Source: Pseudeuparius sepicola
Lineage: Eukaryota > Arthropoda > Insecta > Coleoptera > Anthribidae
Length of the DNA stretch: 64,000 bases
NCBI GenBank assembly: GCA_963920635.1
Contig: OY987298.1
Location: 84,391,454 to 84,455,453 of the forward strand
Reading direction: 5' to 3'
The position numbers were made by a program, and so were the translations under genes. This document shows positions 11,995-23,335 of the stretch, piece after piece. The first letter of the stretch is position 1. Every line of letters begins with the position of its first letter. Under the pieces are notes generated by a model that saw only the letters and a program-made list of their open reading frames with translations, did no database searches and was not told where the DNA came from.

Positions 11995-14900
11995 GACATG
12001 CTCCGAAAAAAAATTTCTATGCGACGTAAATTGAGTTCTACAACACGATTCCGCCCTCAAAACTTTTCTAAAAAATTTTTAAGTGCCTGGCCAGCGCACT
12101 TTTCAATTTTCAAACATGTTGACATGCTCCAAGAAAAAATTACTATGCGACGTAAATTGAGTTCTACAACACGATTCCGCCCTCAAAATATTTCTAAAAA
12201 ATTTTTGAGTGCCTGGACAGTGCCCTTTTTCAATTTTCAAAAATGTTGACATACTCCGAAAAAAAAATCCTATGCGACGTAAATTGAGTTCTACAACATG
12301 ATTCCGCCCTCAAAATTTTTCTAAAAAATTTTTAAGTGCCTGGCCAGCGCACTTTTTCAATTTTCAAACATGTTGACATGCTCCAAAAAAAAATTACTAT
12401 GCGACGTAAATTAAGTTCTACAACACGATTCCGCCCTCAAAATGTTTCTAAAAAAATGTTGAGTGCCTGGCCAGCGCACTTTTTCAATTTTCAAACATGT
12501 TGACATGCTCAAAAAAAATTACTATGCGACGTAAATTGAGTTCTACAACACGATTCCGCCCTCAAAATATTTCTAAAAAAATTTTGCGTGCCTGGCCAGC
12601 GCACTTTTTCAATTTTCAAAAATGTTGACATGCTCCGAAAAAAAATTCCTATGCGACGTAAATTGAGTTCTACAACACGATTCCGCCCTCAAAACTTTTC
12701 TAAAAAATTTTTAAGTGCCTGGCCAGCGCACTTTTCAATTTTCAAACATGTTGACATGCTCCAAGAAAAAATTACTATGCGACGTAAATTGAGTTCTACA
12801 ACACGATTCCGCCCTCAAAATATTTCTAAAAAATTTTTGAGTGCCTGGACAGTGCCCTTTTTCAATTTTCAAAAATGTTGACATACTCCGAAAAAAAAAT
12901 TCCTATGCGACGTAAATTGAGTTCTACAACATGATTCCGCCCTCAAAATTTTTCTAAAAAATTTTTAAGTGCCTGGCCAGCGCACTTTTTCAATTTTCAA
13001 ACATGTTGACATGCTCCAAAAAAAAATTACTATGCGACGTAAATTAAGTTCTACAACACGATTCCGCCCTCAAAATGTTTCTAAAAAAATGTTGAGTGCC
13101 TGGCCAGCGCACTTTTTCAATTTTCAAAAATGTTGACATGCTCCGAAAAAAAAATACTATGCTATGTAAATTGAGTTCTACAGCACGATTCCGCCCTCAA
13201 AATTTTTCTAAAAAATTTCTAAGTGCCTGGCCAGCGCACTTTTTCAATTTTCAAAAATGTTGACATGCTCCGAAAAAAAACTCCTATGCGACGTAAATTG
13301 AGTTGTACAACACGATTCCGCTCTCAAAATGTTTCTAAAAAAATTTTGAGTGCCTGGCCAGCGCACTTTTTCAATTTTCAAAAATGTTGACATACTCCGA
13401 AATAAAAATTCCTATGCGACGTAAATTAAGTCCTGCAACACGATTCCGCCCTAAAAATTTTTCTATAAAATTTCTGAGTGCCTGGCCAGCGCACTTTTTC
13501 AATTTTCAAAAATGTTGACATGCTCCGAAAAAAAAATTTTATGCGACGTAAATTGAGTTCTACCACACGATTCCGCCCTCAAAATTTTTCTAAAAAATTT
13601 CTAAGTGCCTGGCCAGCGCACTTTTTCAATTTTCAAAAATGTTGACATGCTCCGAAAAAAATTCCTATGCGACGTAAATTGAGTTCTACAACACGATTCC
13701 GCCCTCAAAACTTTTCTAAAAAATTTTTAAGTGCCTGGCCAGCGCACTTTTTCAATTTTCAAACATGTTGACATGCTCAAAAAAAATTACTATGCGACGT
13801 AAATTGAGTTCTACAACACGATTCCGCCCTCAAAATGTTTCTAAAAAAATTTTGCGTGCCTGGTCAGCGCACTTTTTCAATTTTCAAAAATGTTGACATG
13901 CTCCGAAAAAAAATTCCTATGCGACGTAAACTGAGTTCTACAACACGATTCCGCCCTCAAAACTTTTCTAAAAAATTTTTAAGTGCCTGGCCAGCGCACT
14001 TTTCAATTTTCAAACATGTTGACATGCTCCAAGAAAAAATTACTATGCGACGTAAATTGAGTTCTACAACACGATTCCGCCCTCAAAATATTTCTAAAAA
14101 ATTTTTGAGTGCCTGGACTGTGCCCTTTTTCAATTTTCAAAAATGTTGACATACTCCGAAAAAAAATTCCTATGCGACGTAAATTGAGTTCTACAACATG
14201 ATTCCGCCCTCAAAATTTTTCTAAAAAATTTTTAAGTGCCTGGCCAGCGCACTTTTTCAATTTTCAAACATGTTGACATGCTCCAAAAAAAAATTACTAT
14301 GCGACGTAAATTAAGTTCTACAACACGATTCCGCCCTCAAAATGTTTCTAAAAAAATGTTGAGTGCCTGGCCAGCGCACTTTTTCAATTTTCAAAAATGT
14401 TGACATGCTCCGAAAAAAAAATACTATGCTATGTAAATTGAGTTCTACAGCACGATTCCGCCCTCAAAATTTTTCTAAAAAATTTCTAAGTGCCTGGCCA
14501 GCGCACTTTTTCAATTTTCAAAAATGTTGACATGCTCCGAAAAAAAATACTATGCTATGTAAATTGAGTTCTACAGCACGATTCCGCCCTCAAAATTTTT
14601 CTAAAAAATTTCTAAATGCCTGGCCAGCGCACTTTTTCAATTTTCAAAAATGTTGACATGCTCCGAAAAAAAACTCCTATGCTACGTAAATTGAGTTGTA
14701 CAACTCGATTCCGCCCTCAAACTGTTTCTAAAAAATTTTTGAGTGATTGGCCAGCGCACTTTTTCAATTTTCAAAAATGTTGACATGCTCCGAAAAAAAA
14801 ATTTTATGCGACGTAAATTGAGTTCTACCACACGATTCCGCCCTCAAAATTTTTCTAAAAAATTTCTAAGTGCCTGGCCAGCGCACTTTTTCAATTTTTA

Positions 14901-17699
14901 AAAATGTTGACATGCTCCGAAAGGAAAATTAATATGCGACGTAAATTGAGTTCTACCACAAGATTCCGCCCTCAAAATTTTTCTAAAAAAAATTTAAGTT
15001 CCTGGCCAGCGCACTTTTACAATTTTCAAAAATGTTGACATGCTCCGAAAAAAAACTCCTATGCGACGTAAATTGAGTTCTACAACACGAATCCGCCCTC
15101 AAAACTTTTCTAAAAAATTTTTGAGGGCCTGGCCAGCGCACTTTTTCAATTTTCAAAAATGTTGACATGCTCCGAAAAAAAATTCCTATGCGACGTAAAT
15201 TGAGTTGTACAACACGATTCCGCCCTCAAAACTTTTCTAAAAAATTTCTAAGTGCCTGGCCAGCGCACTTTTTCAATTTTCAAAAATGTTGACATGCTCC
15301 AAGAAAAAATTACTATGCGACGTAAATTGAGTTCTACAACACGATTCCGCCCTCAAAATGTTTCTAAAAAAATTTTGCGTGCCTGGCCAGCGCACTTTTT
15401 CAATTTTCAAAAATGTTGACATGCTCCGAAAAAAAATTCCTATGCGACGTAAATTGAGTTCTACAACACGATTCCGCCCTCAAAACTTTTCTAAAAAATT
15501 TTTAAGTGCCTGGCCAGCGCAATTTTCAATTTTCAAACATGTTGACATGCTCCAAGAAAAAATTACTATGCGACGTAAATTGAGTTCTACAACACGATTC
15601 CGCCCTCAAAATATTTCTAAAAAATTTTTGAGTGCCTGGACAGTGCCCTTTTTCAATTTTCAAAAATGTTGACATACTCCGAAAAAAAAATTCCTATGCG
15701 ACGTAAATTGAGTTCTACAACATGATTCCGCCCTCAAAATTTTTCTAAAAAATTTTTAAGTGCCTGGCCAGCGCACTTTTTCAATTTTCAAACATGTTGA
15801 CATGCTCAAAAAAAATTACTATGCGACGTAAATTGAGTTCTACAACACGATTCCGCCCTCAAAATGTTTCTAAAAAAATTTTGCGTGCCTGGCCAGCGCA
15901 CTTTTTCAATTTTCAAAAATGTTGACATGCTCCGAAAAAAAATTCCTATGCGACGTAAATTGAGTTCTACAACACGATTCCGCCCTCAAAACTTTTCTAA
16001 AAAATTTCTAAGTGCCTGGCCAGCGCACTTTTTCAATTTTCAAAAATGTTGACATGCTCCAAGAAAAAATTACTATGCGACGTAAATTGAGTTCTACCAC
16101 ACGATTCCGCCCTCAAATTTTTTCTAACAAATTTCTAAGTGCCTGGCCAGCGCACTTTTTCAATTTTCAAAAATGTTGACATGCTCCGAAAAAAAATTCC
16201 TATGCGACGTAAATTGAGTTCTACAACACGATTCCGCCCTCAAAACTTTTCTAAAAAATTTTTAAGTGCCTGGCCAGCGCACTTTTTCAATTTTCAAACA
16301 TGTTGACATGCTCAAAAAAAATTACTATGCGACGTAAATTGAGTTCTACAACACGATTCCGCCCTCAAAATGTTTCTAAAAAAATTTTGCGTGCCTGGCC
16401 AGCGCACTTTTTCAATTTTCAAAAATGTTGACATGCTCCGAAAAAAAATGCCTATGCGACGTAAATTGAGTTCTACAACACGATTCCGCCCTCAAAACTT
16501 TTCTAAAAAATTTTTAAGTGCCTGGCCAGCGCACTTTTCAATTTTCAAACATGTTGACATGCTCCAAGAAAAAATTACTATGCGACGTAAATTGAGTTCT
16601 ACAACACGATTCCGCCCTCAAAATATTTCTAAAAAATTTTTGAGTGCCTTCACAGTGCCCTTTTTCAATTTTCAAAAATGTTGACATACTCCGAAAAAAA
16701 AATTCCTATGCGACGTAAATTGAGTTCTACAACATGATTCCGCCCTCAAAATTTTTCTAAAAAATTTTTAAGTGCCTGGCCAGCGCACTTTTTCAATTTT
16801 CAAACATGTTGACATGCTCCAAAAAAAAATTACTATGCGACGTAAATTAAGTTCTACAACACGATTCCGCCCTCAAAATGTTTCTAAAAAAATGTTGAGT
16901 GCCTGGCCAGCGCACTTTTTCAATTTTCAAAAATGTTGACATGCTCCGAAAAAAAAATACCATGCTATGTAAATTGAGTTCTACAGCACGATTCCGCCCT
17001 CAAAATTTTTCTAAAAAATTTCTAAGTGCCTGGCCAGCGCACTTTTTCAATTTTCAAAAATGTTGACATGCTCCGAAAAAAAACTCCTATGCGACGTAAA
17101 TTGAGTTGTACAACACGATTCCGCTCTCAAAATGTTTCTAAAAAAATTTTGAGTGCCTGGCCAGCGCACTTTTTCAATTTTCAAAAATGTGGACATACTC
17201 CGAAATAAAAATTCCTATGCGACGTAAATTAAGTCCTGCAACACGATTCCGCCCTAAAAATTTTTCTATAAAATTTCTGAGTGCCTGGCCAGCGCACTTT
17301 TTCAATTTTCAAAAATGTTGACATGCTCCGAAAAAAAATACTATGCTATGTAAATTGAGTTCTACAGCACGATTCCGCCCTCAAAATTTTTCTAAAAAAT
17401 TTCTAAGTGCCTGGCCAGCGCACTTTTTCAATTTTCAAAAATGTTGACATGCTCCGAAAAAAAACTCCTATGCTACGTAAATTGAGTTGTACAACACGAT
17501 TCCGCCCTCAAACTGTTTCTAAAAAATTTTTGAGTGATTGGCCAGCGCACTTTTTCAATTTTCAAAAATGTTGACATGCTCCGAAAAAAAAATTTTATGC
17601 GACGTAAATTGAGTTCTACCACACGATTCCGCCCTCAAAATTTTTCTAAAAAATTTCTAAGTGCCTGGCCAGCGCACTTTTTAAATTTTCAAAAATGTT
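11995..17699 (+). repeat. HOR block B, copy 2 (5,705 bp)
   Basis: This is a direct tandem copy of the preceding unit with the same order of monomer variants throughout. The start is marked by the change from a monomer with CTTTTTAAATTTTC (11,972) to one with AAAAAAAATTTCTATGCG (12,005). The same change at 17,677-17,710 marks the end. Near identity over 5.7 kb with clean phase indicates recent amplification by unequal exchange or a similar process, unless it is an assembly duplication. Confidence 0.88.
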
Positions 17700-19988
17700 G
17701 ACATGCTCCGAAAAAAAATTTCTATGCGACGTAAATTGAGTTCTACAACACGATTCCGCCCTCAAAACTTTTCTAAAAAATTTTTAAGTGCCTGGCCAGC
17801 GCACTTTTCAATTTTCAAACATGTTGACATGCTCCAAGAAAAAATTACTATGCGACGTAAATTGAGTTCTACAACACGATTCCGCCCTCAAAATATTTCT
17901 AAAAAATTTTTGAGTGCCTGGACAGTGCCCTTTTTCAATTTTCAAAAATGTTGACATACTCCGAAAAAAAAATCCTATGCGACGTAAATTGAGTTCTACA
18001 ACATGATTCCGCCCTCAAAATTTTTCTAAAAAATTTTTAAGTGCCTGGCCAGCGCACTTTTTCAATTTTCAAACATGTTGACATGCTCCAAAAAAAAATT
18101 ACTATGCGACGTAAATTAAGTTCTACAACACGATTCCGCCCTCAAAATGTTTCTAAAAAAATGTTGAGTGCCTGGCCAGCGCACTTTTTCAATTTTCAAA
18201 CATGTTGACATGCTCAAAAAAAATTACTATGCGACGTAAATTGAGTTCTACAACACGATTCCGCCCTCAAAATATTTCTAAAAAAATTTTGCGTGCCTGG
18301 CCAGCGCACTTTTTCAATTTTCAAAAATGTTGACATGCTCCGAAAAAAAATTCCTATGCGACGTAAATTGAGTTCTACAACACGATTCCGCCCTCAAAAC
18401 TTTTCTAAAAAATTTTTAAGTGCCTGGCCAGCGCACTTTTCAATTTTCAAACATGTTGACATGCTCCAAGAAAAAATTACTATGCGACGTAAATTGAGTT
18501 CTACAACACGATTCCGCCCTCAAAATATTTCTAAAAAATTTTTGAGTGCCTGGACAGTGCCCTTTTTCAATTTTCAAAAATGTTGACATACTCCGAAAAA
18601 AAAATTCCTATGCGACGTAAATTGAGTTCTACAACATGATTCCGCCCTCAAAATTTTTCTAAAAAATTTTTAAGTGCCTGGCCAGCGCACTTTTTCAATT
18701 TTCAAACATGTTGACATGCTCCAAAAAAAAATTACTATGCGACGTAAATTAAGTTCTACAACACGATTCCGCCCTCAAAATGTTTCTAAAAAAATGTTGA
18801 GTGCCTGGCCAGCGCACTTTTTCAATTTTCAAAAATGTTGACATGCTCCGAAAAAAAAATACTATGCTATGTAAATTGAGTTCTACAGCACGATTCCGCC
18901 CTCAAAATTTTTCTAAAAAATTTCTAAGTGCCTGGCCAGCGCACTTTTTCAATTTTCAAAAATGTTGACATGCTCCGAAAAAAAACTCCTATGCGACGTA
19001 AATTGAGTTGTACAACACGATTCCGCTCTCAAAATGTTTCTAAAAAAATTTTGAGTGCCTGGCCAGCGCACTTTTTCAATTTTCAAAAATGTTGACATAC
19101 TCCGAAATAAAAATTCCTATGCGACGTAAATTAAGTCCTGCAACACGATTCCGCCCTAAAAATTTTTCTATAAAATTTCTGAGTGCCTGGCCAGCGCACT
19201 TTTTCAATTTTCAAAAATGTTGACATGCTCCGAAAAAAAAATTTTATGCGACGTAAATTGAGTTCTACCACACGATTCCGCCCTCAAAATTTTTCTAAAA
19301 AATTTCTAAGTGCCTGGCCAGCGCACTTTTTCAATTTTCAAAAATGTTGACATGCTCCGAAAAAAATTCCTATGCGACGTAAATTGAGTTCTACAACACG
19401 ATTCCGCCCTCAAAACTTTTCTAAAAAATTTTTAAGTGCCTGGCCAGCGCACTTTTTCAATTTTCAAACATGTTGACATGCTCAAAAAAAATTACTATGC
19501 GACGTAAATTGAGTTCTACAACACGATTCCGCCCTCAAAATGTTTCTAAAAAAATTTTGCGTGCCTGGTCAGCGCACTTTTTCAATTTTCAAAAATGTTG
19601 ACATGCTCCGAAAAAAAATTCCTATGCGACGTAAACTGAGTTCTACAACACGATTCCGCCCTCAAAACTTTTCTAAAAAATTTTTAAGTGCCTGGCCAGC
19701 GCACTTTTCAATTTTCAAACATGTTGACATGCTCCAAGAAAAAATTACTATGCGACGTAAATTGAGTTCTACAACACGATTCCGCCCTCAAAATATTTCT
19801 AAAAAATTTTTGAGTGCCTGGACAGTGCCCTTTTTCAATTTTCAAAAATGTTGACATACTCCGAAAAAAAATTCCTATGCGACGTAAATTGAGTTCTACA
19901 ACATGATTCCGCCCTCAAAATTTTTCTAAAAAATTTTTAAGTGCCTGGCCAGCGCACTTTTTCAATTTTCAAACATGTTGACATGCTC
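17700..19988 (+). repeat. HOR block B, copy 3, truncated
   Basis: The third unit follows copies 1 and 2 at offsets 11,410 and 5,705 as far as about 19,988. It then jumps to sequence like 10,100 of copy 1, skipping 1,524 bp, which is 12 monomers. At 19,821 it reads GACAGTGCCC where copies 1 and 2 read GACTGTGCCC, although the A-run just after it (8 A) still matches copies 1 and 2. So the copy is a small mosaic near its break. After the jump it follows the 10,100-like sequence only to about 20,280. Confidence 0.8.
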
Positions 19989-20862
19989 AAAAAAAATTAC
20001 TATGCGACGTAAATTGAGTTCTACAACACGATTCCGCCCTCAAAATGTTTCTAAAAAAATTTTGCGTGCCTGGCCAGCGCACTTTTTCAATTTTCAAAAA
20101 TGTTGACATGCTCCGAAAAAAAATTCCTATGCGACGTAAATTGAGTTCTACAACACGATTCCGCCCTCAAAACTTTTCTAAAAAATTTCTAAGTGCCTGG
20201 CCAGCGCACTTTTTCAATTTTCAAAAATGTTGACATGCTCCAAGAAAAAATTACTATGCGACGTAAATTGAGTTCTACAACACGATTCCGCCCTCAAAAT
20301 GTTTCTAAAAAAATTTTGCGTGCCTGGCCAGCGCACTTTTTCAATTTTCAAAAATGTTGACATGCTCCGAAAAAAAATTCCTATGCGACGTAAATTGAGT
20401 TCTACAACACTATTCCGCCCTCAAAATGTTTCTAAAAAATTTTTGAGTACCTGGTGAGCGCACTTTTTCAATTTTCAAAAATGTTGACATGATCCGAAAA
20501 AAAAAATACCTATGCGACGTAAATTGAGTTCTACCACAAGATTCCGCCCCCAAAATTTTTCTAAAAAAAATTTAAGTGCCTGGCCAGCGCACTTTTACAA
20601 TTTTCAAAAATGTTGACATGCTCCGAAAAAAAACTCCTATGCTACGTAAATTGAGTTGTACAACACGATTCCGCCCTCAAAATGTTTCTAAAAAATTTTT
20701 GAGTGCCTGGCCAGCGCACTTTTTCAATTTTCAAAAATGTTGACATGCTCCGAAAAAAAATTCCTATGCGACGTAAATTGAGTTCTACAACACGATTCCG
20801 CCCTCAAAACTTTTCTAAAAAATTTTTGAGGGCCTGGCCAGCGCACTTTTTCAATTTTCAAA
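19261..20862 (+). repeat. 1,772-bp tandem repeat C, copy 1
   Basis: Sequence here matches 21,033-22,634 at a constant offset of 1,772 bp (14 monomers). Shared rare markers are CTGGTCAGCG at 19,567, ACACTATTCCG at 20,409, GTACCTGGTGAGCG at 20,448, GACATGATCCG near 20,487, and GATTCCGCCCCC near 20,543. It overlaps the end of block B copy 3, so repeat C was made from the already truncated B copy plus block A-like monomers. After 20,862 the copies no longer align. Confidence 0.8.
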
Positions 20863-21032
20863 CATGTTGACATGCTCAAAAAAAATTACTATGCGACGTA
20901 AATTGAGTTCTACAACACGATTCCGCCCTCAAAATGTTTCTAAAAAAATTTTGCGTGCCTGGTCAGCGCACTTTTTCAATTTTCAAAAATGTTGACATGC
21001 TCCGAAAAAAAATTCCTATGCGACGTAAATTG
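20863..21032 (+). repeat. Irregular junction between the two C copies
   Basis: This stretch does not follow the 1,772-bp offset. It instead matches 19,470-19,640 at about 1,393 bp (11 monomers), with GCTCAAAAAAAATTACT followed by TTTTGCGTGCCTGGTCAGC. It then switches in mid-monomer to the CTACCACACG type. The left switch lies between GAGGGCC (20,833) and the C of AAACATG (20,863). Confidence 0.65.
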
Positions 21033-22634
21033 AGTTCTACCACACGATTCCGCCCTCAAAATTTTTCTAAAAAATTTCTAAGTGCCTGGCCAGCGCACTT
21101 TTTCAATTTTCAAAAATGTTGACATGCTCCGAAAAAAATTCCTATGCGACGTAAATTGAGTTCTACAACACGATTCCGCCCTCAAAACTTTTCTAAAAAA
21201 TTTTTAAGTGCCTGGCCAGCGCACTTTTTCAATTTTCAAACATGTTGACATGCTCAAAAAAAATTACTATGCGACGTAAATTGAGTTCTACAACACGATT
21301 CCGCCCTCAAAATGTTTCTAAAAAAATTTTGCGTGCCTGGTCAGCGCACTTTTTCAATTTTCAAAAATGTTGACATGCTCCGAAAAAAAATTCCTATGCG
21401 ACGTAAACTGAGTTCTACAACACGATTCCGCCCTCAAAACTTTTCTAAAAAATTTTTAAGTGCCTGGCCAGCGCACTTTTCAATTTTCAAACATGTTGAC
21501 ATGCTCCAAGAAAAAATTACTATGCGACGTAAATTGAGTTCTACAACACGATTCCGCCCTCAAAATATTTCTAAAAAATTTTTGAGTGCCTGGACAGTGC
21601 CCTTTTTCAATTTTCAAAAATGTTGACATACTCCGAAAAAAAATTCCTATGCGACGTAAATTGAGTTCTACAACATGATTCCGCCCTCAAAATTTTTCTA
21701 AAAAATTTTTAAGTGCCTGGCCAGCGCACTTTTTCAATTTTCAAACATGTTGACATGCTCAAAAAAAATTACTATGCGACGTAAATTGAGTTCTACAACA
21801 CGATTCCGCCCTCAAAATGTTTCTAAAAAAATTTTGCGTGCCTGGCCAGCGCACTTTTTCAATTTTCAAAAATGTTGACATGCTCCGAAAAAAAATTCCT
21901 ATGCGACGTAAATTGAGTTCTACAACACGATTCCGCCCTCAAAACTTTTCTAAAAAATTTCTAAGTGCCTGGCCAGCGCACTTTTTCAATTTTCAAAAAT
22001 GTTGACATGCTCCAAGAAAAAATTACTATGCGACGTAAATTGAGTTCTACAACACGATTCCGCCCTCAAAATGTTTCTAAAAAAATTTTGCGTGCCTGGC
22101 CAGCGCACTTTTTCAATTTTCAAAAATGTTGACATGCTCCGAAAAAAAATTCCTATGCGACGTAAATTGAGTTCTACAACACTATTCCGCCCTCAAAATG
22201 TTTCTAAAAAATTTTTGAGTACCTGGTGAGCGCACTTTTTCAATTTTCAAAAATGTTGACATGATCCGAAAAAAAAAATACCTATGCGACGTAAATTGAG
22301 TTCTACCACAAGATTCCGCCCCCAAAATTTTTCTAAAAAAAATTTAAGTGCCTGGCCAGCGCACTTTTACAATTTTCAAAAATGTTGACATGCTCCGAAA
22401 AAAAACTCCTATGCTACGTAAATTGAGTTGTACAACACGATTCCGCCCTCAAAATGTTTCTAAAAAATTTTTGAGTGCCTGGCCAGCGCACTTTTTCAAT
22501 TTTCAAAAATGTTGACATGCTCCGAAAAAAAATTCCTATGCGACGTAAATTGAGTTCTACAACACGATTCCGCCCTCAAAACTTTTCTAAAAAATTTTTG
22601 AGGGCCTGGCCAGCGCACTTTTTCAATTTTCAAA
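21033..22634 (+). repeat. 1,772-bp tandem repeat C, copy 2
   Basis: This is the second copy of repeat C with the same marker order, including ACTATTCCG at 22,181 and GATTCCGCCCCC near 22,316. The A-run near 22,270 differs by one base from the first copy, which is an ordinary homopolymer change. The right end is placed where copy 1 departs at its AAACATG base. Confidence 0.8.
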
Positions 22635-23335
22635 AATGTTGACATGCTCCGAAAAAAAATTCCTATGCGACGTAAATTGAGTTCTACAACACGATTCCGC
22701 CCTCAAAACTTTTCTAAAAAATTTTTAAGTGCCTGGCCAGCGCACTTTTTCAATTTTCAAAAATGTTGACATGCTCCGAAAAAAAACTCCTATGCTACGT
22801 AAATTGAGTTGTACAACACGATTCCGCCCTCAAAATGTTTCTAAAAAATTTTTAAGTGCCTGGCCAGCGCGCTTTTTCAATTTTCAAACATGTTGACATG
22901 CCCCAAAAAAAAATTACTATGCGACGTAAATTAAGTTCTACAACACGATTCCGCCCTCAAAATGTTTCTAAAAAATTTTTGAGTGCCTGGCCAGCGCACT
23001 TTTTCAATTTTCAAAAATGTTGACATGCTCCGAAAAAAAATTCCTATGCGACGTAAATTGAGTTCTACAACACAATTCCGCCCTCAAAATATTTCTAAAA
23101 AATTTTTAAGTGCCTGGCCAGCGCACTTTTTCAATTTTCAAACATGTTGACATGCTCCAAAAAAAAATTACTATGCGACGTAAATTGAGTTCTACAACAT
23201 GATTCCGCCCTCAAAATTTTTCTAAAAAATTTGTAAGTGCCTGGCCAGCGCACTTTTTCAATTTTCAAACATGTTGACATGCTTCAAAAAAAAATTACTA
23301 TGCGACGTAAATTAAGTTCTACAACACGATTCCGC
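22635..23335 (+). repeat. Linker monomers between repeat C and block A copy 2
   Basis: About 5.5 monomers. They resemble 5,890-6,280 of block A (order: TTCCTATGCG, then CTCCTATGCTACG with GTTGTAC, then GCCCCAAAAA with AATTAAG) but with private changes such as GCGCGCTTTTTC at 22,867, ACACAATTCCG at 23,072, and GCTTCAAAAA at 23,281. Nothing but satellite is present. Confidence 0.75.
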
